Positions 18,367-27,140 of a stretch of DNA of 64,000 nucleotides are shown in pieces. The stretch spans positions 186,001-250,000 of the forward strand of contig DAIMDW010000001.1 of assembly GCA_036725605.1 (NCBI GenBank). Reading direction: 5' to 3'. This DNA comes from CALBTQ01 sp036725605. GTDB taxonomy: Bacteria > Lernaellota > Lernaellaia > Lernaellales > Lernaellaceae. Under the pieces are notes generated by a model that saw nothing but the letters and a program-made list of their open reading frames with translations, was not told the DNA's origin and ran no database searches. The number at the start of each line of letters is the position of its first letter. Position 1 is the first letter of the stretch. The translations under genes and the position numbers were made by a program.

Positions 18367-18379
18367 TAGGCGGTTGTTC

Positions 18380-20142
18380 TTAATATTGCGACAACGCCGT
18401 GCCGACGATGAACTCCGGGGACACGTTGAACAGCTGCCTGGATGTGAACGGCTTTTTTAGATGACGCTGGGCGGCGTCGGATACCGGTGACAGCGCCATG
18501 TCGGCGGCGCGGCGATAATGATCCTTCGCTTCATCGCGGCGCTCGAGCAGGTCCAGGCAACGGCCGACCCAGATGTGCGCTTCGGCTTCCATCAGCTTGT
18601 CGCGGTAATCGTATTCGGTGTTGCGCAACAGCAGCGGCAGGGCCTGCGAATACTTCTTTTCGATTAAAAGAAGCAGTCCGGCCATGCGCGGGAAGATCGT
18701 TTCCTCCGGCAGAAGGGCCATCGCCCGCCGCAGATGATACACCGCCCGGTCGTTGTTGAGATGATCCATGTGCGCGGCCCAAGCGTCGACGTATTCGGTC
18801 AGCGCCGTGCGTTCGTTGTCGTCCAGTTGGTTGCCGCCGGGCAGGTCGTCGATCTCGTAGCGTGCGGATTCGCCCGCCAGCAGCGCGGAAATGCGGAATC
18901 CTTGGAAGCGATCGCTATGACAAACCGGGTAATCGGCGTGGGCGAGGTACAGCGCATCGTCCCCGGGCTGACCACCAGGCTTTGGCAGTTGTTGAGTCCC
19001 GAAACGACGTGGCCGGTCACCCGCTTGCGCTCCTCGTAAATGTCCCAGCAATCGCTGAGCGCTGTCGGAACGTCCTTGGCCGACAGACCGCCGCGCTTTT
19101 CCAGCAGCAGATCCAGCAACCGCTGACGCCGTCCGTAGGAGTTGCGCGACCAGGGATAGGGCGCGATCAGCGTCTCCTGCATGGCGGCGGTTAGATAATG
19201 ATTGGTCTGCACCAGCAGATCGTTGACCGGATACACGACTTCCAGATCGTTGGCGGAAAAACCGATCGCCGCGGCTGCGGGCTTTTTGGTGTCGACCACA
19301 AACAGCGTCAATCCGCACAGGCGCGGCTGTGACTGGATCCGTTGGATCGCTTCGAGCAGGGTGTGGCAGTCGGCCAGCAGATCGTGACAAATCTTGAACA
19401 CCGGCTGACCGGTCGTTTGCACGTCGCGCGTGAACTGCGTATGCAGCGCGATGAACAGGCCGCTTTCGTTGATGCCCTGCGCGCTGCCGGGCACGCCCAA
19501 GGTTCCCAGCCAGCAAAAACGCTGTCCGCCGGTCGGGTGCATCACGATCACCGAATTGTTGGTGTTCCACATGCCGCGACCGAAGAAATCGAAGTTGCGG
19601 CCGATCACCACCTGACCGTTGTCGGTCATGTCGCCGCAAGCGAAAAAGCTGGAGCAACTCGGCGGCGCAACGTACTGCGGAAACGCGCGGCCGATCAGGT
19701 AATGGATGATATCAGGCACCATGAACACGCGTTCGGCGTCCACCGGCGACATGCCGTACACCTCGGCAAAAGCCCCCAGGTGCGCTTTCATCCGTTTGCC
19801 CAGGCGTTCGTGATTGCGCTTGTGGAAGACCCATTTCAGCGAATGATTGATCGCGCCGGCGAGCGGCGGCATCGAGTGCGCCGCCAGGTTATACACAACC
19901 TTACCGAAGTATTGCAGGTTAACGTCACCGCAAATTTCCCGGGCCAGTTCGGCGTGCTGACGGCCCATTTCCTCGTAGCTGCCGCGCAACTGCAGGATGT
20001 TGATGCCTTTGCGTTGTTCCAGCGTACCCTGACCGCTTTGCAGAAAGCGCGTGGCGGGAGTTTGCTTGTCGAGTTTCGCGGTGGCGGTTTGCTTTTTGCT
20101 TTTGCCACGACCGACCGGTGAACGTTTGCCGCTTTTTGTCAT
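18380..20142 (-). pseudogene. C45-type (acyl-CoA:6-APA acyltransferase-like) Ntn-hydrolase with TPR tail, interrupted by a frameshift
   Basis: Two overlapping minus frames join into one protein of about 587 residues. Frame one (ATG 20142, RBS TTGGAGAAG) runs through LRGSYEEMGRQHAELA, APPSCSSFFACGDMTDNG, VIGRNFDFFGRG, INESGLFIALH and HVVSGLNNCQSLVVSPG, then becomes nonsense. The coherent sequence continues in the next frame as DDALYLAHADYPVCHSDRFQGF and ends at 18380 after TPR-like helices. The switch is at the four-base run 18961-18964; one extra base there restores the frame, so either the gene is recently broken or the assembly dropped a base. The candidate nucleophile is the Cys in P-S-C-S-S-F, matching the self-processed Cys of C45 acyltransferases/amidohydrolases. 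The basic N-terminus (KSGKRS, GRGKSKK) is not a signal peptide. It is alone and convergent with asnB. Confidence 0.8.
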
Positions 20143-20265
20143 CGCCGCTTCTCCAAGGTGAGTGTCAAAATATTTCCGTCAACGCGGCAGTTTCGGGGAA
20201 AACGCCCACAAGATCAATAGCCTTTAGTATTATTTGACGGCCGTGGATACAAAAGGCGAACGGCT

Positions 20266-22266
20266 TCAGGATGTCCCCAGCTTTTTGAGCTTGCGATAAA
20301 GCGTTGTGCGCGAGATGCCCATGACGCGGGCGATTTCACTGAGGTTGCCTTCGTATTGCGACATCAATTCGTAGATCTGTCTGCGTTCCTGATCGGCTAG
20401 CGACCGTTTGATGTGCGCCCTGTGCTCGCGGAGAGAAACCGTTGCAGGCGGCTGGTTGGGCGAATCGACGGCTGCCGGCGCCTGGAGTTCTTCCGGCAGG
20501 CAATTCAGACCGATGCAGCTTTGATTCGGAACGCTGACGATCTTTTCGATCACATTTTGAAATTCGCGCATGTTGCCGGGCCAGTCGTGTTGTTGCAGCC
20601 GGAAGATCACCTCCGGGTCCACCGGAGCAAGCGCGGCGCCGAGCCGGGCGCTGGCCTTCTCGTAGAAATATTTAAACATAAGCGGAATATCTTCGCGCAT
20701 TTCGCGCAAGGGCGGCAGCGTGATGGAAAGCACGTTCAGGCGATAATAGAGGTCTTGCCGGAAGTTCCCTTTGGTGATTTCCAGGGCGAGGTCCTTGTTG
20801 GTGGCGCAAATGATGCGCACATCAACGAACACCGTCTTCTCACCGCCGATGCGGGTAATGCTTTTGTCCTGCAGCACCCGCAACAGGGACACTTGTTGGT
20901 CCAGCGGCATGTCGCCGATTTCATCCAAAAACAATGTGCCGCCCGCCGCCAACTCGAACTTGCCGGGTCTGCCGTGCTTGGAGGCGCCGGTGAAGGCGCC
21001 GCCGCTGTATCCGAAAAGCTCGCTGCCGATCAACTCCCGTGGAATGGCGCCGCAGTTGATCGCGATGAACGGCCGCTGCCGTCGGGCGCTCCGATTGTGA
21101 ATGGCCTGGGCGAACATTTCCTTGCCCGTACCGCTTTCTCCGCGCAGCAGCACATTGCTTTCGATGCTCGCCGCCTGAATGCCCGTCTCGATGGCCTTGG
21201 TGATCGCTTTCCCGGTGCCGATGATGTCATCGAAGGTGAAGACGGCGCGAGCGCCGCTGTAGCGATTGATCAGCTTGTTCACCCGGTGGATCGGATTCAG
21301 GAAGCATACGCCGTTGGTGATCCGCCCCGTTTCATCGCGAATCGGCTTGGCCGACGCCAGGCAGGGGGACGAAGCGGAACGGAAGGCGACGTTCATTTCC
21401 AGGTCATTGAATGATCGTCCGGACTTGAGCAGATCCTGAATGGGTTCGGGTTTGTCGATGCAGGAAAACAACAAAGCACCGACCAGGTTCTTTGCTTTGG
21501 CGCGGAAAATCTTCTCCGCCACCGGATTGATCTGGACGATGACGCCCTGGTTATCGACGACCACGACGCCGTCCGAAACGGTTAGAAACAGATTGTTCAA
21601 ATGCTCGTTCAGCAGCGTCAGCTCGCGGTTTTTCATCTGCACCGAAATCTGCTGCTTGATGGCTTCCGCGGCCGCTACGACCATGCCGAGGGTGTGCTGG
21701 TGCGTCGCTTCCACCGGACCGGACATCTCCAGGATTCCGATCAAACCGCCTTGTTCATTGCGGATCGGCGTACCCGAACAGGTCCATGGATGATGCTTGC
21801 GGCAATAATGTTCTCCCCCCGAAACCTGGAACGGACGCTGCAGGAACAAGGTGGTGCCCACGCCGTTGTTGCCGATTTCTTCCTCGGCCCACAACGCTCC
21901 TTGCTGGAAATTCAACTCGGGAGAACTGCGGAGAATTTCGGGATCGCCGACCGTCTCCATGATGTAGCCCCGTTCGTCACAGAGCAAAACGACGAAGCTG
22001 GAACTTTCCACGAATTTGTAGAGCGTTTTCATGAACGGGCGGGCGACATCGATGAGGATCTGGTGTTCCTCCAACAACCTGGCCAATTCGGCGGGGGAGA
22101 GCTTGTGTGTGCTGCAGCCGACGAAAGGGTCCACGCCAGCTTCGCGGCAGCGTAACCAGGAGTCGGCGATTTCCGAACGAATGATTTTCCGGTCGAGTTT
22201 TCCTTTTTCGACGAACTTCCGCCACGAGTTGAGAACCGCCGATGCCGGCTGATTTGTTGTTCTCAT
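20266..22266 (-). CDS. Sigma-54-dependent activator, AcoR-like (GAF, PAS, AAA+, Fis HTH)
   Basis: 666 residues. The AcoR-type N-terminus SWLRCREAGVDP is followed by a GAF domain (about 75-205) and a PAS domain (about 220-330). The AAA+ core has Walker A GESGTGKE (376-383), the sigma-54 contact loop GAFTGA (423-428) and Walker B LFLDEIGD (445-452). The C-terminal Fis-type helix-turn-helix ends NLSEIARVMGISRTTLYRKLKK. Such proteins bind upstream palindromes and open sigma-54 promoters on sensing a ligand by GAF; AcoR relatives respond to acetoin, alcohols or aldehydes. It is divergent from an aldehyde dehydrogenase whose upstream region has a -24/-12 promoter and two palindromes, so that gene is the most likely target. 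The ligand is unknown. No C-terminal truncation or missing motif. Confidence 0.94.
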   Translation of the reverse strand: MRTTNQPASAVLNSWRKFVEKGKLDRKIIRSEIADSWLRCREAGVDPFVGCSTHKLSPAELARLLEEHQILIDVARPFMKTLYKFVESSSFVVLLCDERGYIMETVGDPEILRSSPELNFQQGALWAEEEIGNNGVGTTLFLQRPFQVSGGEHYCRKHHPWTCSGTPIRNEQGGLIGILEMSGPVEATHQHTLGMVVAAAEAIKQQISVQMKNRELTLLNEHLNNLFLTVSDGVVVVDNQGVIVQINPVAEKIFRAKAKNLVGALLFSCIDKPEPIQDLLKSGRSFNDLEMNVAFRSASSPCLASAKPIRDETGRITNGVCFLNPIHRVNKLINRYSGARAVFTFDDIIGTGKAITKAIETGIQAASIESNVLLRGESGTGKEMFAQAIHNRSARRQRPFIAINCGAIPRELIGSELFGYSGGAFTGASKHGRPGKFELAAGGTLFLDEIGDMPLDQQVSLLRVLQDKSITRIGGEKTVFVDVRIICATNKDLALEITKGNFRQDLYYRLNVLSITLPPLREMREDIPLMFKYFYEKASARLGAALAPVDPEVIFRLQQHDWPGNMREFQNVIEKIVSVPNQSCIGLNCLPEELQAPAAVDSPNQPPATVSLREHRAHIKRSLADQERRQIYELMSQYEGNLSEIARVMGISRTTLYRKLKKLGTS

Positions 22267-22342
22267 CCCAGCCTCCTGATTACCCGAGATTCGCTCAACG
22301 CCGACCGCAATGAAAATGACCGCAAAACCACCCGATCCATTC

Positions 22343-22362
22343 CCGATATGATAACATATCGG
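22343..22362. promoter_or_regulatory. Perfect palindrome, candidate activator binding site 1
   Basis: CCGATATG-ATAA-CATATCGG, an 8-bp perfect inverted repeat with a 4-base spacer, about 110 bases upstream of the -24/-12 promoter. It is placed as an enhancer site for the divergent sigma-54 activator or as its autoregulatory operator. Confidence 0.6.
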
Positions 22363-22381
22363 AGCAAGCGCGATACATATA

Positions 22382-22399
22382 TGTTACACCTGTGCAACA
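22382..22399. promoter_or_regulatory. Imperfect palindrome, candidate activator binding site 2
   Basis: TGTTACAC-CT-GTGCAACA, seven of eight pairs complementary, about 75 bases upstream of the -24 element. A TGT-N12-ACA style dyad is typical of enhancer sites of Fis-type HTH activators. Confidence 0.65.
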
Positions 22400-22471
22400 A
22401 AGATGCAAACGGACCGCCTCACTTTTCCTGAAATACCGAGAAAATCGCCCGTTTTCCTCGCGACGCGCAAT

Positions 22472-22487
22472 CGGCATGGGTCATGCA
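22472..22487 (+). promoter_or_regulatory. Sigma-54 (-24/-12) promoter of the aldehyde dehydrogenase gene
   Basis: CGGCATG-GGTC-ATGCA: the invariant GG (22473-22474) and GC (22485-22486) are separated by exactly 10 bases. There are three mismatches to TGGCACG-N4-TTGCA. The expected transcript start is near 22498, about 95 bases before the ATG. The divergent regulator needs such a promoter, which supports the call. Confidence 0.7.
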
Positions 22488-22592
22488 ATAACAAAAAACG
22501 AAACAAGGAAGCCGGCCTCCCGGGCTGATACGGACAAGATTCCCGGCCGGTTTCCGAAACAATTCAATCATTGCTTGGAGGAGGAAAACGCC

Positions 22593-24065
22593 ATGTTCAA
22601 ACCGGACAATCAGTACAAGCTTTACATCGACGGACAATGGGTGGACGGCAAGGAAGGCAAGACGTTCAAGGCCTTCAATCCTTCCAACGGCGAACTGCTT
22701 GCCGAGTGCGTCGATGCCGGCAAAGAGGACGTTGACAACGCGGTCAAGGCGGCATGGAAGGCCTTCGAAACCTGGAAGCACGTCAGTCCTCAGGATCGTG
22801 CGCAGATGCTGTTGAAGATTGCCGACCTGATCGACGCCAACGCCGAGAAACTCGCCATGATCGAAACGCTGGACAACGGCAAGCCCATTCGTGAGACGCG
22901 GGACATCGATGTGCCGCTCAGCTCCGATCACTTCCGCTATTTCGCCGCGGCCGCGCGCACGGAAGAGGGGCAGGCGACGATGATCGACAAGGATACGTTG
23001 AGCATCATTCTGCACGAACCGATCGGTGTCGTGGGGCAGATCATTCCGTGGAACTTCCCGCTGCTGATGGCGGCGTGGAAGATCGCGCCGGCGCTGGCGG
23101 CGGGCGATACGGTGGTTATCAAACCTTCCTCGACCACGTCCCTGAGCATTCTGGAACTGGCCAAATTGCTCGGCGAAGTGCTGCCGGCGGGCGTCGTCAA
23201 TGTGATCACCGGCCGTGGTTCGGGCGCCGGCAATTACATCCTGGAGCATCCCGGCTTCCGTAAACTGGGTTTCACCGGTTCGACCGAAGTGGGCTACACC
23301 ATTGCGGACGCGGCGGCCAAAAAGCTGATTCCGGCCACGCTGGAATTGGGCGGCAAATCGGCCAACATTTATTTCCCCGATGTGGCGTGGGAAAAGGCGA
23401 TCGAGGGCGTCCAGATCGGCATCCTGTTCAACCAGGGACAGGTTTGCTGCGCTGGCTCGCGCGTGTTCGTGCATGAGGACATCTACGACAAGTTCCTGGC
23501 CGCGTGCGTGGACGCTTTCAGCAAGGTCAAGGTCGGCCTGCCGTGGGAAGATGACACGGAGATGGGCTCAATCGTCAACGGCGAACAACTGGCGAAGATC
23601 CTCAATTACGTCGAGATCGGCAAGAATGAAGGGGCCAAGGTCGCCTGTGGCGGCGTGCGCATTATGGATCACGGCCTCGACAAGGGGTTCTTCATGAAGC
23701 CGACCATCCTGTGCGACGTCAACAACAAGATGCGTGTGGCGCAGGAAGAGATCTTCGGTCCGGTGGCCGTGTTCATCAAATTCAAGACCGAAGAAGAGGT
23801 CATCGCCATGGCCAACGACAGTGAATACGGCCTGGGCGGCGCGGTCTGGACCAAGGACATCAACCGCGCCCTGCGCGTGGCCAACGCCGTGGAAACGGGC
23901 CGGATGTGGGTCAACAATTACAACAGCCTGCCGGCGCATGCCCCGTTCGGCGGGTACAAGAAATCCGGCATCGGCCGGGAAACCCATAAAATGATTCTGG
24001 AACATCTGACGCAGAAAAAGAACATCTTCATTAGCCTTACTGACGCCAAGGCCGGCTTGTACTAA
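22593..24065 (+). CDS. NAD(P)-dependent aldehyde dehydrogenase
   Basis: 490 residues from ATG 22593, fixed by GGAGGAGG nine bases upstream; the open frame extends further left but without RBS or homology-like sequence. Typical ALDH superfamily order: Rossmann cofactor site PWNFPL and KPSSTTSLS, GFTGSTEVG, general-base Glu251 in LELGGKS, catalytic Cys285 in GQVCCAGSR, and EEIFGPV and a C-terminal PFGGYKKSGIGRE. Full length, cytoplasmic, no defects. It oxidises an aldehyde to its acid; the AcoR-like regulator and sigma-54 promoter suggest inducible use during alcohol, acetoin or similar substrate metabolism (AcoD/ExaC-like). A GC-rich hairpin at 24084-24116 follows. Confidence 0.95.
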   Translation: MFKPDNQYKLYIDGQWVDGKEGKTFKAFNPSNGELLAECVDAGKEDVDNAVKAAWKAFETWKHVSPQDRAQMLLKIADLIDANAEKLAMIETLDNGKPIRETRDIDVPLSSDHFRYFAAAARTEEGQATMIDKDTLSIILHEPIGVVGQIIPWNFPLLMAAWKIAPALAAGDTVVIKPSSTTSLSILELAKLLGEVLPAGVVNVITGRGSGAGNYILEHPGFRKLGFTGSTEVGYTIADAAAKKLIPATLELGGKSANIYFPDVAWEKAIEGVQIGILFNQGQVCCAGSRVFVHEDIYDKFLAACVDAFSKVKVGLPWEDDTEMGSIVNGEQLAKILNYVEIGKNEGAKVACGGVRIMDHGLDKGFFMKPTILCDVNNKMRVAQEEIFGPVAVFIKFKTEEEVIAMANDSEYGLGGAVWTKDINRALRVANAVETGRMWVNNYNSLPAHAPFGGYKKSGIGRETHKMILEHLTQKKNIFISLTDAKAGLY

Positions 24066-24083
24066 GCCGCTTTGAGCATGGTG

Positions 24084-24116
24084 GCGCGCCGCCTGCGAAT
24101 AATCCGGGCGGCGCGC
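24084..24116. terminator. GC-rich hairpin between convergent genes
   Basis: 10-bp perfect stem GCGCGCCGCC / GGCGGCGCGC with a 13-base loop, 18 bases after the aldehyde dehydrogenase stop. There is no T-run on either strand, so termination may be weak or need a factor. Confidence 0.55.
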
Positions 24117-24148
24117 AACCTCCTTCCTCACTCGGAAGGATCACACGT

Positions 24149-24571
24149 TTATGTGGCTTGATCCGGATCGAATCGTTCGGGAGATGTTCCTTCGTGCCAC
24201 TGGATCTGACTGATATTCGGCTCGGATTTCAGGACGGCATCGAGGGCGTCGATTAGCTTGGCGAGATCCTTTTTGGTGTCAACTTTTTTAAAAAGCCGCG
24301 CCAAATATCCGTATTCCGCATTGGGGATGCATAACCAGACATCACCGTCCCAAAAGGTACATGAGATCGACAACAGGTAGGGCTTCCAGTGCACGATCAC
24401 CATCCAACCCCAACCCTCTTCAAAAATCTGTTCAACGGCGATCCCATGTTCGGGCAGTTTCTCGGCCAGCCATGAAGCCAAGGTTTTTCCCACGACATCG
24501 TTGAAGTTCCCATTCGCGTCGTATTCATCGTCCTCGAACATGGTGGAGTAAAAAGTCACACTCTGTTTCAT
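24149..24571 (-). CDS. Hypothetical protein, about 140 residues
   Basis: Start ATG 24571 has AAGGAATGAAC just upstream. The protein is acidic and rich in Trp (EEGWGWMVIVHWKPYLLSIS, FWDGDVWLCIP), with predicted alternating strands and helices and a C-terminal helix KKDLAKLIDALDAVL. There is no signal peptide, membrane segment or metal motif. The overall look is of a small immunity- or SMI1-type cytoplasmic fold, but no toxin gene is adjacent, so this is only an impression. Monocistronic, converging on the aldehyde dehydrogenase, with the tRNA gene behind it. Confidence 0.7.
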   Translation of the reverse strand: MKQSVTFYSTMFEDDEYDANGNFNDVVGKTLASWLAEKLPEHGIAVEQIFEEGWGWMVIVHWKPYLLSISCTFWDGDVWLCIPNAEYGYLARLFKKVDTKKDLAKLIDALDAVLKSEPNISQIQWHEGTSPERFDPDQAT

Positions 24572-24663
24572 CGTTCATTCCTTTGCCGAGTAAGCCCACC
24601 CATTTCCATTGAATTGTAACAAAAATGAAACGGTATGCACGCATGCTTAGGGGATTTAAATAG

Positions 24664-24697
24664 AAAAACCCGAAACCACTTGTGATTCCGGGTTTTT
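24664..24697 (-). terminator. Terminator of the initiator tRNA gene
   Basis: AAAAACCCG and CGGGTTTTT arms flank an internal weak hairpin. On the minus strand the arm CGGG is followed by TTTTTCTATTT, a good U-run, directly after the tRNA 3' end. Confidence 0.75.
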
Positions 24698-24702
24698 TCG
24701 AT

Positions 24703-24779
<77 letters not shown>

Positions 24780-24792
24780 TCAGCGAGCGCTA

Positions 24793-24821
24793 TGTATAGA
24801 GGACAATCCGGGGCTTGTCAA
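24793..24821 (-). promoter_or_regulatory. Consensus sigma-70 promoter of the tRNA gene
   Basis: On the minus strand TTGACA (24821-24816), 17-base spacer, TATACA (24798-24793); the tRNA 5' end is 13 bases further on. Confidence 0.88.
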
Positions 24822-24990
24822 GCAGATACGGCCGAAGAAATGCAAAACGTGCGGACGAAGTGCAAATGAAGAGACAATCGTACGTCGAGATGAGTAATTA
24901 CAAGGAAAATTCAAGCGATTCGTTTCCATACTTGACCGGGAAGGCTTTGTAGTACAACCTAAAAACAACCCTCATATTTGGAGGTTGGTT

Positions 24991-25590
24991 GTGCTACCCC
25001 GTCGCAAACTTGGTGAACTTCTGGTAGAGCGGGGCCTGATCACGGCCGAACAACTGCAGGACGCGCTGACTGATCAATCCCGCACCGGCAGCCGCGTCGG
25101 TTCCACCCTCGTGAAAATGGCCTACATCAAGGAACAGGACCTGTTGCGTTTTCTCAGCCTTTATTACGATGTGCCGGAGGTTGATTTGCTCAGCACGTCG
25201 ATCGCGCCGGCGGCGGTGAATCTGATACCGGCCGACAAGGCGAAGAAATGGCGGGTGATCGCGTTTCGCATCATCGAGCGCCCGCCGGACAAACCGTTGT
25301 TGTTTATTGCCACGCCCGATCCCACCGATTTCGATATGATCGAAAAGGTACGCACGCTGACGGGCTATGAAATCGAGGAATTTGTCTGCACGCACGGTTC
25401 CTTTGAATGGGCTTACGAGCGGGTGTACGGTCCCACCTCACCGGCGGACGATGTGGCGCAGTTGCTGGAAAACGCCGAGGTCTTGCCCCTCGCCAAAGCG
25501 GTGGCTACGTTGCTGGTTGAAAAAAATCTGATCGACATCGAGGAATTGCGCGACGCATTGCGCGAGGCGGAAGAAGAAACAGGAGAATGA
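24991..25590 (+). CDS. GspE/MshE N-terminal-domain protein without ATPase
   Basis: 199 residues from GTG 24991 (GGAGG six bases upstream). It begins RRKLGELLVERGLITAEQLQDAL, then RVGSTLVKMAYIKEQDLLRFLSLYYDVPEVDL and LIPADKAKKWRVIAFR, the helical-bundle N-domain found in type II secretion/type IV pilus ATPases and in c-di-GMP-binding MshEN modules. A second copy of the helical motif is near the end (LVEKNLIDIEELRDALREAEE). No Walker motifs follow, so this is a stand-alone adaptor, not a secretion ATPase. It is followed by tldD after three bases, suggesting co-transcription with a protease pair. Known MshEN domains bind c-di-GMP, but the key RxxxL repeats are only partly visible, so binding is a guess. 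Confidence 0.82.
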   Translation: MLPRRKLGELLVERGLITAEQLQDALTDQSRTGSRVGSTLVKMAYIKEQDLLRFLSLYYDVPEVDLLSTSIAPAAVNLIPADKAKKWRVIAFRIIERPPDKPLLFIATPDPTDFDMIEKVRTLTGYEIEEFVCTHGSFEWAYERVYGPTSPADDVAQLLENAEVLPLAKAVATLLVEKNLIDIEELRDALREAEEETGE

Positions 25591-25593
25591 TTG

Positions 25594-27129
25594 ATGGCGG
25601 ATAACCAGGCGGTTTGGCGGATAAACCGAAGGGAGTTTTTGCAGGGTTTGACCGCGGCGGGCATCGTCGCGGGTGTGGCGCCGGGGGCGATCGCCACGGC
25701 GCATGCCGGGGCGGACGGCTTCGGCGGATTGCCGATCGACGAAACGTTGATCGCCAAATTGCTGCAAGCGGCAATGGCCAAGGGCGGCGAATTCGCCGAA
25801 GTCTACGTGCAGGACAGCATCGGCACCAACGTCAGTCTGGATGAAAAGAAGATTCGCAGCGCCACGGTCGGCGTTTCGCGCGGCGTGGGCATCCGGGTGA
25901 TCAAAGGATTGAAAATCGGCTACGCCTACAGCGACGACTTTTCCGCCGAGGCGCTTCTGGCCACGGCGAAGACGGCCGCGTTGATCGCCGGCGGCGACGG
26001 CTCATGGCAGCCGCAGCCACTCAAGCCGCACATGGCCAAGTCGATCTCGCCGATCGAGGTCAGTCCGGCCGATGTGCCGGTCGAGAAAAAGGTCGCCATG
26101 CTGCTGGCCGCCGACGAAAAGGCGCGCAGCCTCGATCCGCGCGTGCTCCAGGTGATGGGCCGCTTTGCCGACGTGGGCGTGTATCGCCTGATCGCCAACA
26201 CCGACGGCTTGTTGATCGAGGACCGCGACGTGCTTTCGCGTTTGTCGATCAGCGTGATCGCCGCGGACGGCAACGATCGTCACGCCGGCTTCTTCGGCGG
26301 CGGCGGGCGCGTGGGCTTCGAACATTACCGGACTTTTACGCCGGAACTGATCGCCGAACGGGCGGCGCGCATGGCGGTGGATATTCTCGGCGCGACTTCG
26401 GCGCCGACCGGCGAACAGACCGTCGTGCTGGGCAACGGCTGGGCGGGCATTCTGCTGCATGAAGCGGTCGGTCACGGCCTGGAAGCCGATTTCATCCGCA
26501 AGAAAACCAGCCTCTACACCGATCGCGTGGGCCAACAGGTGGCCAGCGAGCACGTAACGGTCATCGACGACGCCACGCTGCCCAACGAGCGCGGCTCGTT
26601 CAACGTCGACGACGAAGGCGAACTGCCGCAGCGCAAGGTGCTGATTGAAAACGGCATCCTTCGCGGTTATTTGTTCGATAAACTCAACGCCAAGCTGATG
26701 GGCGGCGATTGGAAATCGACCGGTAGCGGCCGCCGCGAGAGCTTTCGGCACTTCCCGATGCCGCGCATGTCCAACACGTTCCTCGGTCCGGGCAAGGCGA
26801 CCAAGGACGAGGTCATCGGCTCGGTCAAGCAGGGCTTTTACGCCAAGATGTTCGGCGGCGGGCAGGTGGACATCAGCAACGGCAATTTCGTGTTCGAGGT
26901 CGCCGAGGGGTACCTGATCGAAGACGGCAAGGTCACCAAGCCGGTGAAGGACGCGATGCTCATCGGCGTCGGTCCGGATGCGCTGACCAAGGTGACCATG
27001 GTCGGCAACGACGACGAACTGGATCCGGGCATCGGCACCTGCGGCAAGAACGGGCAAAGCGTGCCGGTCGGCGTGGGCCTGGGCCACGTGCGCATCGAAA
27101 AAATGACCGTCGGCGGAACGAAAGGTTAA
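25594..27129 (+). CDS. tldD: TldD-family metalloprotease with Tat signal peptide
   Basis: 511 residues from ATG 25594 (AGGAG nine bases upstream; a TTG is just before). The N-terminus has a twin-arginine motif NRREFLQG (11-18), a hydrophobic stretch and an A-H-A cleavage-like site near 38. The TldD core contains the zinc motif HEAVGHG (His289, His294) and GSGRRESFRHFPMPRMSNTF. The extended C-terminal beta region is normal for the family. TldD pairs with PmbA/TldE as a heterodimer that trims unfolded peptides and matures microcins. TldD proteins are normally cytoplasmic, so a Tat signal is unusual. The downstream partner at 27141 has no signal, so it would have to travel with TldD or remain inside. 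Confidence 0.94.
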   Translation: MADNQAVWRINRREFLQGLTAAGIVAGVAPGAIATAHAGADGFGGLPIDETLIAKLLQAAMAKGGEFAEVYVQDSIGTNVSLDEKKIRSATVGVSRGVGIRVIKGLKIGYAYSDDFSAEALLATAKTAALIAGGDGSWQPQPLKPHMAKSISPIEVSPADVPVEKKVAMLLAADEKARSLDPRVLQVMGRFADVGVYRLIANTDGLLIEDRDVLSRLSISVIAADGNDRHAGFFGGGGRVGFEHYRTFTPELIAERAARMAVDILGATSAPTGEQTVVLGNGWAGILLHEAVGHGLEADFIRKKTSLYTDRVGQQVASEHVTVIDDATLPNERGSFNVDDEGELPQRKVLIENGILRGYLFDKLNAKLMGGDWKSTGSGRRESFRHFPMPRMSNTFLGPGKATKDEVIGSVKQGFYAKMFGGGQVDISNGNFVFEVAEGYLIEDGKVTKPVKDAMLIGVGPDALTKVTMVGNDDELDPGIGTCGKNGQSVPVGVGLGHVRIEKMTVGGTKG

Positions 27130-27140
27130 GGGGCGCAGCG

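Noticed and set aside
18369..18398. Hairpin GGCGGTTGT / ACAACGCC between asnB and the C45-type gene
   Set aside because: Bulged stem without a T-run and partly inside the C45 gene end; weak terminator candidate only.
24948..24958. TTGTA-G-TACAA dyad and a TTGACC/TACAAC pair before the GspE-N gene
   Set aside because: Spacer only 15 bases and the dyad is short; not enough to call a promoter or operator.
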